Below are positions 17,726 to 26,670 of a stretch of DNA of 64,000 nt, one piece after another. Numbering within the stretch: position 1 is the stretch's first letter; every line of letters begins with the position of its first letter. Made by a program: the position numbers and the translations under genes. The DNA lies in contig NZ_CP093342.1 of the NCBI RefSeq assembly GCF_022637555.1, positions 124,001 through 188,000 of the forward strand. The letters are read 5' to 3'. The notes beneath the pieces are model-generated. The model ran no database searches, was not told the origin of the DNA, and was given only the letters and a program-made list of their open reading frames with translations. This DNA is from Microbacterium sp. H1-D42. Its GTDB lineage: Bacteria > Actinomycetota > Actinomycetes > Actinomycetales > Microbacteriaceae.

Positions 17726-19468
17726 TCAGAGCGTGGTGGCTGTGCCTTCTTTCGCCTCCATCCGGCGCGTGATGATCAGGACGCCGAGCACGAGGAACAC
17801 CTGGATCATGCCGTACACCGAGCCGGTGCCGATGTTGCCCTGATAGTTCTCGTTGTTGATCGCGATCGACAACGGCACCCAAGCCGGCGTGTAGATGAGC
17901 ACGCTCGCGACGAATTCGCCGACACCGTCGACGAAGGCGAGCAGTGCGCCGGCCATGATCCCCCGTGAGATCAGCGGCAGCACGACTTTTCGGAATGCGT
18001 GCCACCATGTGGCACCGAGGCTGCGCGCGGCATCTTCGAGATTCGGATCGAGTTGTGAGAAGGACGCGAAGGTCGAGCGGAAGATCAGAGGGTTGAATCG
18101 CACGAAGTAGGCCAGCGGGAGAATCGCGAAGGTGCCGACGAGGACCTGCCCGAATGCGAAGGGTGAGGGGCTCGAGAACGCCGTGATGAGGTTGATCGCG
18201 ACGACCGTGCCAGGAAGTGCCCACGGCAGCATGATCGCGATGTCGAGGGCGAGCTTTCCGCGGAAATGCATCCGGCTCATGACATACGCAGCTCCGGCGC
18301 CGAGGATGACCGCGCCGCCGACGGCGATCACGCTCATCAGCAGAGAGTTCGTGACGGGACGCCAGAAGTCCACACCGCTGAACATCTGCGCCCACCACTC
18401 CAGCGTGTAGTCGCTGGGCAGCACGCTCGACAGCCAGCCGCCCTTCGCGGTGACCGACAGCACCGCGATCATCACGATCGGCAGCACGAGAAACAGCGTC
18501 GTGGGGACGGCGATCACGAACAGCAGCACCTTCAGTGGCGTCGAGGTGACTGTGGAGCGCTTTCGTCCGCCGCCCTTCGACTGGGTGCGGTAGACCTTGC
18601 GCTGCTCATAGGAGCGGATGATGGCGAGGAAGGCGATCGAGATGACGGCCAAGGTCGTCGAGATGATGGACGCCAGGCGCATGTCGCCGTTCGTCTTCGC
18701 GATCACGATCTGCTGGGTCATCACATCGGTGTATTGGAACAGCAATGGTGCCGTATACGACGACATCGCGGACATGAACGTGATCAATGCGCCGGCGACG
18801 AGCGCCGGGGTGAGCATCGGCAGGACGACCTTCATCCAGATGCGCGCCTTGCCGGCGCCCATCGACGCTGCTGCTTCTTCGAGTGAGGCGTCGGCGTTGG
18901 ACAGCGCGGCGGAGACCGTCAGGAAGAAGTAGGGGTACATCGTCATCGCATGCACTATGAGGACCCCGGCGAGGCCCTGGAGCCAGAACATCTTCTGGTC
19001 GACGCCGAACCACTCCTGCATGGCGAAGGGGATGCGCCCGCCGACGCCGAAGAGCAGTTTGAACGACCACACGCCCATCAGGGGCGGCAGGGCGATCGGC
19101 AGCAGTGCGAGCACCTGACAGATGCGTCGGCCGGGGAAGTCCCAGCGGGTGAGCAGGATCGCCACGGCGGTGCCGAGCACGCCGGCGACCACCACCGAGA
19201 GCAGCGACAGCACGATCGATCCGCCGATGGCGGACGTCTGGGTGGGGTTGGCGAAGAAGTCGGCCCAGGCCTTGAACGAGAATCCGAGTACCGCGGCCTT
19301 GTCCTGAGAGACGCTGCGGCGGGCGGTGGCGATCATCGGGCCGATCACGTATCCGAGCAGCACCACGCCGAGCAGGGTGAGAGTCAGCACTGTCGACCAG
19401 CGGCGCTTGATCCACGGCGGACGCTTCGACGGGCCGGTGACCCGCTGCGCTGTTGTCAGCGAGCTCAT
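17726..19468 (-). CDS. ABC transporter permease, two fused permease domains (FbpB type)
   Basis: A 580-aa inner-membrane protein with about twelve membrane segments in two homologous halves. Each has an EAA loop contacting the ATPase: LEEAAASMGAGKARIWMKV (about 195-215) and LEDAARSLGATWWHAFRKV (about 475-495). Fused permeases of this length are typical of the iron, 2-aminoethylphosphonate and phosphoglycerate importer branch. It overlaps the ATPase gene by four bases and is followed by the lyase gene. Cargo is unknown, but the context suggests an organic amine, metal chelate or sugar derivative. Confidence 0.88.
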   Translation of the reverse strand: MSSLTTAQRVTGPSKRPPWIKRRWSTVLTLTLLGVVLLGYVIGPMIATARRSVSQDKAAVLGFSFKAWADFFANPTQTSAIGGSIVLSLLSVVVAGVLGTAVAILLTRWDFPGRRICQVLALLPIALPPLMGVWSFKLLFGVGGRIPFAMQEWFGVDQKMFWLQGLAGVLIVHAMTMYPYFFLTVSAALSNADASLEEAAASMGAGKARIWMKVVLPMLTPALVAGALITFMSAMSSYTAPLLFQYTDVMTQQIVIAKTNGDMRLASIISTTLAVISIAFLAIIRSYEQRKVYRTQSKGGGRKRSTVTSTPLKVLLFVIAVPTTLFLVLPIVMIAVLSVTAKGGWLSSVLPSDYTLEWWAQMFSGVDFWRPVTNSLLMSVIAVGGAVILGAGAAYVMSRMHFRGKLALDIAIMLPWALPGTVVAINLITAFSSPSPFAFGQVLVGTFAILPLAYFVRFNPLIFRSTFASFSQLDPNLEDAARSLGATWWHAFRKVVLPLISRGIMAGALLAFVDGVGEFVASVLIYTPAWVPLSIAINNENYQGNIGTGSVYGMIQVFLVLGVLIITRRMEAKEGTATTL

Positions 19469-20553
19469 CGCGCCTCCGCCGGGACGCAGTAGGCGGCTTC
19501 CTCGGGCAGCACGACGCGCATCATGTCGCCACGCTCGGGCCGTGCGTGCACTCCGGTCAGGTCGACCTTGATGCGTCCAAGCGACGAGTCGATCTCACAC
19601 GACAGCGAATACCCGACGAAGTCGACGTCGGCGACCGTCCCCGAGATCACGTTGGTGTGCTCGTCGGATGCTGCTGGTCGGACCGTCTCGGCCCGCACCG
19701 TGGCGATGATCGGTGTTCCCGCCGCGAAGGTGACTCCGGGGGCGGCGTTCTCGGTGCGCACCTCCAGAGTGCTGCCGTCGGCAAGCGTGAGGGTCGCACG
19801 CCCCCCGTCAACGCGCTGGACGGTGGCATCGAGCAGGTTGTTGCGCCCGAGGAACCCCGCCACGAACGCAGTGTGCGGTCGGCTGTAGACCTCATCGGGG
19901 GTTCCGACCTGGTGCACGACCGCCGTGTTCATGACGGCGATGCGCGTCGACATCGCGAGCGCCTCGGCCTGATCATGCGTGACGTACACCGATGTGATGC
20001 CTGTCTCGGCGTGGAGGTCGCGAAGCGCTCCGCGCATCTCGAGGCGCAGCTTCGCGTCGAGGTTCGACATCGGCTCATCCAGCAGAAGCAGCTGGGGGCG
20101 GAAGACCAGCGCCCGGGCGAGCGCAACGCGCTGCTGCTGCCCGCCCGAGAGCTCGTCCACCCTGGCACCCGCCTGCGCGGCGAGCCCCACTTGATTCAGC
20201 ACATCGCTGATGCGCTGCTCGGCCTCGGCTTTCTGCACCTTGCGCACGTCGAGTCCGAAGCCGACGTTGCGCGTGACGGACATGTGCGGGAACAACGCGT
20301 AGTTCTGGAACACCAGACCCACATCGCGCTTGTTCGCCGGCGCATACGTCACGTTGCGATCATCGAAATGGATCGTTCCGCTGTCGGGTTCCTCGAACCC
20401 GGCGATCATTCGCAGCGTCGTCGACTTGCCGCATCCCGACGGTCCGAGCAGGGTGAAGAACTCCCCGTCCGCGATCGTCAGATCGATGCCGTCCACGACG
20501 GTGCCGGATCGCGCGAATGACTTTCGCAGGTGGTGCAGTGTGACCGAGACCAT
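19465..20553 (-). CDS. ABC transporter ATPase (FbpC/PotA type)
   Basis: A 362-aa ATPase. Walker A is GPSGCGKST (37-45), the signature LSGGQQQR, Walker B LLLLDEPMSNLD, and the switch His in YVTHDQ. The C-terminal 120 residues form a TOBE/OB regulatory domain, as in importers of the spermidine/iron group. It sits between binding-protein and permease genes, eight bases after the former and overlapping the latter. It powers uptake at the cytoplasmic face of the membrane. Confidence 0.92.
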   Translation of the reverse strand: MVSVTLHHLRKSFARSGTVVDGIDLTIADGEFFTLLGPSGCGKSTTLRMIAGFEEPDSGTIHFDDRNVTYAPANKRDVGLVFQNYALFPHMSVTRNVGFGLDVRKVQKAEAEQRISDVLNQVGLAAQAGARVDELSGGQQQRVALARALVFRPQLLLLDEPMSNLDAKLRLEMRGALRDLHAETGITSVYVTHDQAEALAMSTRIAVMNTAVVHQVGTPDEVYSRPHTAFVAGFLGRNNLLDATVQRVDGGRATLTLADGSTLEVRTENAAPGVTFAAGTPIIATVRAETVRPAASDEHTNVISGTVADVDFVGYSLSCEIDSSLGRIKVDLTGVHARPERGDMMRVVLPEEAAYCVPAEAR

Positions 20554-20561
20554 CGTTCAGA

Positions 20562-21662
20562 TCAGCCCTTGTCCTTGATGTTGTCGGCCCAGTAGGTCAT
20601 CCACTCGTCCTGGTGGTCGGCGAACACGGCCCAGTCGATCTTCTGCTCGTTGATCTTGAAGTCCTTCATCCACTCGGGCTGGTCGGCCTCGGGGATGTCC
20701 ATCGCTGAGATCTGGTAGTAATCGGCGGCGAGCTTCGCCTGCATCTTGGGCTCCATCAGGAAGTCCATGAACGACTGCGCAGCGGCCTGCTGCTTGTCGT
20801 TCTTGATGATTCCGACCCCGTCGACGAGCACCGGAGCACCCGACTTCGGCATGATGTAGCCCCACGGACGGTTGTTCTTGAGCGGCTGGATCAGCGCATC
20901 CTGCATGTTCCACACGGTGACCTGACCGGTGCCCTGGTCGAGTTGCGTGTACATGTCGTCGGGGGTGGCGGCATAGGAGACGGTGTTCGCGTCGATCTTC
21001 TTCAGCAGGTCGTAACCGGCGTCAGGGCTGCCGTCTTCTGCAAAGGCCGAGTAGACGATCGCTGCGTAGATCGTGCGCATCGTGCCGGAGGGCATGACGT
21101 CGCGAATGACGATCTTGTCCTTCCACTCGGGGTCGCCGAGGTCGCTCCAGTCCTGCGGGGCGGTTTCGGCGGTGAGGAGGTCGGAGTTGTAGATGATCAC
21201 CTCGGGCAGCAGCATCTCTGCGATCCACTGACCATTGGGATCCTTGTACTTGTCGGCGACAGCGTCGCCGTTCTTGGGTGTGTAGGCAGCGAGCAGACCC
21301 TCGTCGGCTGCCTGCTCGAACTGCTGCTGTGTTCCGCCCCAGAGGAACCCGGCCTGCGGGTTGCCTGATTCGGCGCGCATGCGGTCGAGGTTGTCCTGGG
21401 CGCCGGCGATGACGGTGGTCACCTTGCCCGCATACTCGGGGAACTCCTTCTCGAACTCCGAGACGACCCAGGCGACCTCGTCCTTGTCGCGACCGGTGTA
21501 GATGGTCAGGCTCTCGCTGGGCTGCAGGGTCTCTGTGCCTGCTTCGGGCGTCTTGGACTTCTCGGGGGCGACATCGCCCGCGCAGCCCGACAACATCAGG
21601 GCGCCCGCCGCAGCGAACGTGGTGAGGGTGAGCAGTCGGCGCTTGGTGGTGTTGGTCTTCAT
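20562..21662 (-). CDS. ABC transporter substrate-binding lipoprotein (FbpA-like)
   Basis: A 366-aa extracytoplasmic binding protein. The signal peptide MKTNTTKRRLLTL... ends in lipobox LSGC (Cys27). The mature part starts with SLTIYTGRDKDEVAWVVSEFE, the family pattern of Fe3+/2-aminoethylphosphonate/phosphoglycerate receptors. The paired tyrosines of ferric-binding FbpA are not obvious, so the cargo need not be free iron. The start at 21662 follows AGAGGAAG. It is first gene of the importer, about 100 bases downstream of the ROK repressor gene. Confidence 0.88.
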   Translation of the reverse strand: MKTNTTKRRLLTLTTFAAAGALMLSGCAGDVAPEKSKTPEAGTETLQPSESLTIYTGRDKDEVAWVVSEFEKEFPEYAGKVTTVIAGAQDNLDRMRAESGNPQAGFLWGGTQQQFEQAADEGLLAAYTPKNGDAVADKYKDPNGQWIAEMLLPEVIIYNSDLLTAETAPQDWSDLGDPEWKDKIVIRDVMPSGTMRTIYAAIVYSAFAEDGSPDAGYDLLKKIDANTVSYAATPDDMYTQLDQGTGQVTVWNMQDALIQPLKNNRPWGYIMPKSGAPVLVDGVGIIKNDKQQAAAQSFMDFLMEPKMQAKLAADYYQISAMDIPEADQPEWMKDFKINEQKIDWAVFADHQDEWMTYWADNIKDKG

Positions 21663-21670
21663 ATTCTTCC

Positions 21671-21712
21671 TCTTTGAAGGGAGTGGCGGGGTCTTTGAAG
21701 GGAGTGGCGGGG
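21671..21712. repeat. Perfect 21-bp tandem duplication in the binding-protein leader
   Basis: Two identical head-to-tail 21-base units (21671-21691 and 21692-21712) lie immediately upstream of the Shine-Dalgarno of the binding-protein gene. They look like a recent slippage duplication. On the mRNA each unit carries a CU-rich stretch. Confidence 0.85.
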
Positions 21713-21762
21713 TTGCCACGGTCTGGGTCGGGCGGGGTGATGAGACTCCGAATGGATGCTGT

Positions 21763-22881
21763 TCATAGACCTCCCGTGAGCAGCTGCTGCCAGCAGCGGT
21801 TTAGAGCGGAGTCGAGTACGGCGTCCGGCTTCGGGCTTGCTGGGCGCACGGTGGGGAGGAACGGCAGATCTCCGCGCAGCGGCTGCAGCATCTCGTCGTG
21901 GTCCCTCTCGCGGAAGGCCCGTGCATGTCCGCCGAGCAGGATGACATGCGGGTCGAGCAGCGCCGTGATCACCGCGATGGCATGGGAGAACGCCGTGATC
22001 ACGTCGGTGCGAATATGCAGCGCCGCCTGATCTCCGCTGTCGGCGAGAGCGAGCAGACGGTCGACCACCTGGCCGTTGACGGTGTGTCCGGCAGCCTCCA
22101 AGCGGGCGGCGATCGCCCGCGTCGAGGTGGTGTCCTCGAAGTCGGTGCGGTCGTTCGCGTTCAGCGGCGAGAGTCCGATCTCGCCAGCCGCGCCGTGGTC
22201 GCCCTCGATCAGTCGACCTGAAGCGATGATGCCCGCTCCGATACCGCGGGTCCCCAGATACAGGTACACGGCATTGTTGCTGGCGCGGACGTCGAGGACG
22301 CGACGCTCCGCCGCCATCATCAGATTCACATCGTTGTCGATCGTCACCACCGTGCCGAAACGCTCCTGCAGGAGTGCGCGCAACGGGACCACGTCGGTCC
22401 AGCCGAGGTCGGGTGCGGCGCTCACGTCACCGGTTGCAGCGTCGACCACGCCGGGAACCGCCACGCCCACGGCGAGTACGCGTGGCGTTCGAGCGATGAG
22501 CGCGGCAATGACCGCGGCGATCGACTCTGGAGTCACTTCGCCGTCAGTCGATGCGGAGCTGGTCTCGGCGATGATTCCGCCATGCAGGTTGACCATGCGC
22601 GCGCGCAGTCCGTCGGCGGTGCACGAGACCGCCAGCAGCGCCCCATGGTCACGCACGACCTCGAGCCGCACCGGGGGACGGCCGATGCTCTGCGCCTGCA
22701 CGCCGAGTTCCCGCAGGATGCCGTCGTCGATGAGGCCACGCACGAGTCGGGTGATCAGCGACGAACTCACGCCGAACTGCTCGACGAGATCGGTGCGACT
22801 CTTGCGCTGCTCGTGCAGCGCCCCGACGAGGCGTGCGCGCTGCGTGCGGCGGTCCGCCAACGCGAGGGACGGCCGAGACAT
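21763..22881 (-). CDS. ROK-family transcriptional repressor
   Basis: A 372-aa NagC/XylR-type regulator. The N-terminal winged helix at about 15-70 (RKSRTDLVEQFGVSSSLITRLVRGLIDDG) is followed by a ROK sugar-binding domain with VGVAVPGVVDAATG, IDNDVNLMM and GTRGIGAGIIASG. The CxCGxxGC zinc motif is replaced (GDHGAAGEIGL). Effectors of the family are sugars or sugar phosphates. Its ATG overlaps the stop of the MshB-like gene by one base. It is the natural candidate to bind the inverted repeats at 15184 and 23809. Confidence 0.9.
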   Translation of the reverse strand: MSRPSLALADRRTQRARLVGALHEQRKSRTDLVEQFGVSSSLITRLVRGLIDDGILRELGVQAQSIGRPPVRLEVVRDHGALLAVSCTADGLRARMVNLHGGIIAETSSASTDGEVTPESIAAVIAALIARTPRVLAVGVAVPGVVDAATGDVSAAPDLGWTDVVPLRALLQERFGTVVTIDNDVNLMMAAERRVLDVRASNNAVYLYLGTRGIGAGIIASGRLIEGDHGAAGEIGLSPLNANDRTDFEDTTSTRAIAARLEAAGHTVNGQVVDRLLALADSGDQAALHIRTDVITAFSHAIAVITALLDPHVILLGGHARAFRERDHDEMLQPLRGDLPFLPTVRPASPKPDAVLDSALNRCWQQLLTGGL

Positions 22882-23768
22882 CAGTGGATCTCCGCCGCAG
22901 ACAGCAGGTCGGTCTCATAGCGTTCGCCGACGCGGTGGCCGCCCTTGACGCGGATGAACCATTCGCGGTCTTGAATCCGCATGCCGCGACCAGAAGCGAG
23001 TACCCAGTACGGCCCGTTCACCGTCAGCTGTGTGTGATGGCATCCGAGCGCCGCTGACTTTGCAGACAGGTAGTCAGACACATCGAACTCGACGTCGATC
23101 ACCGCATCGTCATGGACGCCGTCCGGATACTCTGACAGATCGGTGTCGACCCAGAGTCCCAGCTCTGCCGCATGCGTAGCCAGTTCCCTGAGATCGGCTG
23201 TGATCACATCGCGCGGGACGGCCGTCCAGTACACCAAAGGGACGTCCCAGACGGGGGCATCGCTGTCGGCGGTCGGATCGGCAGCGAGCTCGATGCCGCG
23301 CATCGTCACCCGATGCGTCTGGATGTGATCAGGATGCCCGTAGCCGCCGTTCGGGTCGTAGGTGACCACGACCTTCGGTCGCGTCTCGCGGATGATCTCG
23401 GCCATCAGCAGCCCGGCCTGGTCGAGATCGGCCTGCCAGAAGGCATCGGCTCGGTCGTTCGCCGGAATACCCATCCGGCCGGAGTCACGAAAGTGACCAC
23501 GGCCGCCGAGATAACGATGGTCCGCCACCTGGAGCGCGTCGATCGCACAGGCGAGTTCACGGGCGCGCTCGGGTCCGAGCGCGTCATCTTCGTCGGCATG
23601 CAGGTGTTGGAGGTCGAGGACGGCGATGCGTCCCTGCTCGCCCATCGTCGACGTGACGACGGTGACCTGGTGCCCTTCTGCCACGAGGCGAGCGATCGTC
23701 CCGCCTGTCGCGCAGCTCTCGTCGTCCGGGTGGGCATGTGCGAAGAGAACGTTCACGGCGTTCGTCAC
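22881..23768 (-). CDS. MshB-like PIG-L deacetylase (cytoplasmic)
   Basis: A 295-aa zinc deacetylase. AHPDDE is at 12-17, followed by GTIARLVAEGHQVTVVT, the segment YLGGRGHFRDSGRMG, and VVTYDPNGGYGHPDHIQTH carrying the third zinc ligand. These blocks match mycothiol-pathway MshB (GlcNAc-inositol deacetylase) and Mca closely. Its operon with a ROK repressor and sugar importer suggests either mshB itself under sugar control or a paralogue acting on an imported amino-sugar conjugate. The GTG at 23768 is chosen because GGGAG lies six bases upstream; earlier starts fall in the operator region. Confidence 0.82.
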   Translation of the reverse strand: MTNAVNVLFAHAHPDDESCATGGTIARLVAEGHQVTVVTSTMGEQGRIAVLDLQHLHADEDDALGPERARELACAIDALQVADHRYLGGRGHFRDSGRMGIPANDRADAFWQADLDQAGLLMAEIIRETRPKVVVTYDPNGGYGHPDHIQTHRVTMRGIELAADPTADSDAPVWDVPLVYWTAVPRDVITADLRELATHAAELGLWVDTDLSEYPDGVHDDAVIDVEFDVSDYLSAKSAALGCHHTQLTVNGPYWVLASGRGMRIQDREWFIRVKGGHRVGERYETDLLSAAEIH

Positions 23769-23808
23769 GTCTATCTCCCTTGATCGGCGCATCAGCAGAC
23801 TGCTTGAG

Positions 23809-23843
23809 TCGAGTTTGATTCTGACAGCAAGAATCAAACTCGA
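23809..23843 (-). promoter_or_regulatory. Perfect 14-bp inverted-repeat operator upstream of the MshB-like/ROK operon
   Basis: TCGAGTTTGATTCT (23809-23822), spacer GACAGCA, and its exact complement (23830-23843). An AAATAAGT half-site like those at the other operator follows at 23854-23861. Arm length equals that of the 15184 site; the spacer also contains GACAG. Confidence 0.7.
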
Positions 23844-23925
23844 GAAGATCGGAAAATAAGTCGAGCTGATGCCCGGGTTCCGGTGAGATGGATATGAAAC
23901 CCGAATCGATCACAGCCGCCGAGTT

Positions 23926-23959
23926 GATAATGGTTCTCATTAGCATTTAGCATGGGAGC
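23926..23959 (+). promoter_or_regulatory. Zur-like box and leaderless -10 of znuA
   Basis: Dyad TAATG-gttct-CATTA (23928-23942) inside TGATAATGgttctCATTAGCA matches the actinobacterial Zur pattern with one mismatch. TAGCAT (23948-23953) follows, six bases before the ATG at 23960. Zinc-loaded Zur bound here would block initiation. Confidence 0.75.
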
Positions 23960-24925
23960 ATGCAGAAGCCTCTCGCCGCCCTCGCGCTCGCCGCAGCATC
24001 CGTCATCGTGCTCACCGGGTGCGCAACGACCGCGACCCCGGGCGGCGATGGCAGGGTTCAGGTCGTCGCCTCGACGAACGTGTACGGCTCGCTGGCCGCC
24101 GAGATCGGCGGTGACCGAGTCGAGGTGACCAGCCTGATCGACTCCGCAGCGAAGGATCCGCACTCCTACGAAGCCACCGCGCGCGACCGACTTGCCGTCC
24201 AGAAGGCCGATCTCGTGATCGAGAACGGCGGCGGCTACGACTCGTTCATGGAAGAGCTGCGCGACGGCTCGGATGCCACTGTCATCACCGCCGCGGAGTT
24301 CTCGCACGACTACCCGGATGCGATCGTCGACGACCACCACGGCGACGAGCACGCTGACGACGAGCACAGTGAAGACGCTCACGCGGGCCACGACCACATC
24401 GAGGGGTTCAACGAGCACGTCTGGTTCGATACGCACACGATCTCCCACGTCGTGGAGCAGATCGCCGACGATCTGACCGTGCTCGATCCCTCCGGAGCGT
24501 CCGCGTACGAGTCGGCTGCCAAGACGCTGACCGGCGAGCTCGCCGACATCGAGACCGAACTGGCCACACTGCACGAGAAGCTCGAGGGCACCCCGGTCTT
24601 CATCACCGAGCCGCTGCCCGGCCTGCTGGCCGCGGCCGCAGGTCTCGACGATGTCACCCCGGACGGATTCGCCTCGGCGGTCGAGGAGGGCAACGACGTG
24701 GCCCCGGCCACCCTGCTCGAGGGCCTTTCGCTCGTGGACAGCGGCGAGGTGCGGGCGGTGCTCACCAACGCGCAGACCGGCGGAGGCGAGACGGCGCGCA
24801 TCGAGGATGCTGCGGAGCAGGCGGGCATCCCCGTGCTCGCCTTCTCAGAGCTGCTGCAGCCCGATCAGTCGTACGCTGAGTGGATGCACTCCGCGCTCTC
24901 CGACCTCGGCTCGCTCGCCGAATGA
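23960..24925 (+). CDS. znuA: Zinc ABC transporter substrate-binding lipoprotein
   Basis: A 321-aa cluster A-I metal receptor. Signal peptide with lipobox LTGC (Cys21); metal-ligand region DPHSYE; a His/Asp-rich loop at about 115-145 (DDHHGDEHADDEHSEDAHAG) typical of zinc-specific ZnuA; then HVWFDTHTISHV. It captures Zn2+ outside the membrane for the ZnuB channel. First gene of znuA-znuC-znuB, with the start fixed by the -10 at 23948 and overlapped downstream by ATGA. The Zur-like box predicts expression under zinc limitation. Confidence 0.93.
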   Translation: MQKPLAALALAAASVIVLTGCATTATPGGDGRVQVVASTNVYGSLAAEIGGDRVEVTSLIDSAAKDPHSYEATARDRLAVQKADLVIENGGGYDSFMEELRDGSDATVITAAEFSHDYPDAIVDDHHGDEHADDEHSEDAHAGHDHIEGFNEHVWFDTHTISHVVEQIADDLTVLDPSGASAYESAAKTLTGELADIETELATLHEKLEGTPVFITEPLPGLLAAAAGLDDVTPDGFASAVEEGNDVAPATLLEGLSLVDSGEVRAVLTNAQTGGGETARIEDAAEQAGIPVLAFSELLQPDQSYAEWMHSALSDLGSLAE

Positions 24926-25767
24926 CCGACGAGGTCCCTGCCGCGCCTGCTCCGGTGCTCAGCATCACCGGCGCGGCCCTGCACCGCGGCAGTCGAGAAC
25001 TGTGGGCAGGACTCGACCTGGACGTCGCACCTGGCGAGTTCATCGCGGTGCTCGGGCCGTCTGGCTCTGGAAAGACCACGTTGCTGCGCAGCATCCTCGG
25101 CCTGCAGTCCCTGTCGGCCGGCAGCATTCGCGTCGCGGGTGAGCCGACCCGGCGGGGCAACCCGCGCATCGGCTACGTGCCCCAGCAGCGCCCACTGCCG
25201 CCGGACACCAGCATGCGCGCCCGCGACCTCGTCGCACTCGGCGTGCGCGGCACCCGCTTCGGACTGCCCATCCCCCGCAAGGGCGACCGAGAGCGCGTGG
25301 ACGCCCTGCTCGAGGGCGTCGGTGCAGCGCACTACTCGGAACGTCCCGTAGGACTGCTCTCCGGTGGAGAGCAGCAGCGACTGCGGGTCGGTCAGGCCCT
25401 CGCCGATCAGCCCGCGCTGCTGCTGTGCGACGAGCCGCTGTCGAACCTCGACCTGGCCAACCAGCGCGGCGTGACCGACATCATCGACCGGCAGCGCCGA
25501 GAGCACGGCACCGCCGTGCTGTTCGTCACGCACGATATCAACCCGATCCTCGGCCGCGTCGATCGCATCCTCTACATCGCCGGCGGACGCTTCGTGCTCG
25601 GTACGCCGGATGAGGTACTGCAGAGCCGGGTGCTCACCGAGCTGTACGGCACACCCGTGTTCGTGCTGCGCGCCGGCGACCGGCTCGTCGTGGTCGGCGT
25701 GCCCGACGCAGAACCGCACCACGAGCACGGCGACGATGAGCCGACCAGTGCGGGAGCACACGCATGA
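24922..25767 (+). CDS. znuC: Zinc ABC transporter ATPase
   Basis: A 281-aa ATPase. Walker A GPSGSGKTT near residue 45, signature LLSGGEQQRLRVGQ, Walker B LLLCDEPLSNLD and switch His in VTHDINP. The C-terminus is rich in His and Glu (EPHHEHGDDE), which may bind zinc. It overlaps znuA by four bases, fixing the start at 24922 rather than 24880, and overlaps znuB by four bases. Confidence 0.92.
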   Translation: MTDEVPAAPAPVLSITGAALHRGSRELWAGLDLDVAPGEFIAVLGPSGSGKTTLLRSILGLQSLSAGSIRVAGEPTRRGNPRIGYVPQQRPLPPDTSMRARDLVALGVRGTRFGLPIPRKGDRERVDALLEGVGAAHYSERPVGLLSGGEQQRLRVGQALADQPALLLCDEPLSNLDLANQRGVTDIIDRQRREHGTAVLFVTHDINPILGRVDRILYIAGGRFVLGTPDEVLQSRVLTELYGTPVFVLRAGDRLVVVGVPDAEPHHEHGDDEPTSAGAHA

Positions 25768-26624
25768 GGGCGCTGGTCGACTGGAGCGACGTCTTCTCGT
25801 TCCAGGACTACGGCGAACTGCTCGCGCTGCTCTCGAACTCATTGATCGCCGGCGCTGTGCTCGGCATCGTCGGCGGGCTCATCGGCGTCTTCGTCATGCA
25901 GCGCGATCTGGCCTTCGCCGTGCACGGGATCAGCGAGCTGTCGTTCGCCGGTGCCGCGGCGGCCCTGCTGTTCGGCGGCAGTGTCGTGGTCGGATCCATC
26001 GGCGGTGCACTGGCGGCGGCCATCCTCATCGGGCTTCTCGGCTCGCGGGCGCGCGATCGCAACTCCATCGTCGGCGTGCTGATGCCGTTCGGGCTTGGCC
26101 TCGGCATCCTGTTCCTCTCGCTCTACGACGGCCGCAGCGCCAATCGTTTCGGGCTTCTGACCGGGCAGATCGTGTCGGTCTCCAACCCTGATCTCGGCTG
26201 GCTGATCGGCATGAGCATGATCGTGCTGGTCGGGCTGCTGCTGATGTGGAATCCGCTGCGCTTCGACTCGCTCGACCCCGACTCCGCCGCCGCGCGCGGA
26301 GTGCCCGTTCGAGCGGTGAATCTCGTCTTCATGGTGCTGCTCGGCCTGATCGTCGCCGTCAGCGTGCACATCATCGGCGCGCTGCTGGTGATGGCCCTGC
26401 TGGTGACCCCTGCTGCCGCCGCGATGCGGCTCTCGGTCGGTCCGGTCGCGGTTCCCCTGTTGGCCGCGCTGTTCGGATTCCTCTCCGCCGTCGGCGGCAT
26501 CATGCTCGCCCTGGCCGGCACCCTGCCGGTGAGTCCGTACATCACCACGATCTCCTTCCTGATCTACGTCGGATGCTGGATCACCCAGCGCCTGCGCCGA
26601 CGGACCCGACGCATAGCCAAGTGA
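25764..26624 (+). CDS. znuB: Zinc ABC transporter permease
   Basis: A 286-aa ABC-3 family membrane protein with about eight membrane helices. It contains the family segments DLAFAVHGISELSFAGAAAALLFG (about 47-70) and LLVMALLVTPAAAAMRLS (about 210-227). It forms the zinc channel with ZnuC and closes the operon. The arginine-rich tail ends 46 bases before the next gene. Confidence 0.92.
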   Translation: MRALVDWSDVFSFQDYGELLALLSNSLIAGAVLGIVGGLIGVFVMQRDLAFAVHGISELSFAGAAAALLFGGSVVVGSIGGALAAAILIGLLGSRARDRNSIVGVLMPFGLGLGILFLSLYDGRSANRFGLLTGQIVSVSNPDLGWLIGMSMIVLVGLLLMWNPLRFDSLDPDSAAARGVPVRAVNLVFMVLLGLIVAVSVHIIGALLVMALLVTPAAAAMRLSVGPVAVPLLAALFGFLSAVGGIMLALAGTLPVSPYITTISFLIYVGCWITQRLRRRTRRIAK

Positions 26625-26670
26625 TGAGATCATGTACGCGGGGGCCGAAACTTGAGAAAGGCGACTTCCC

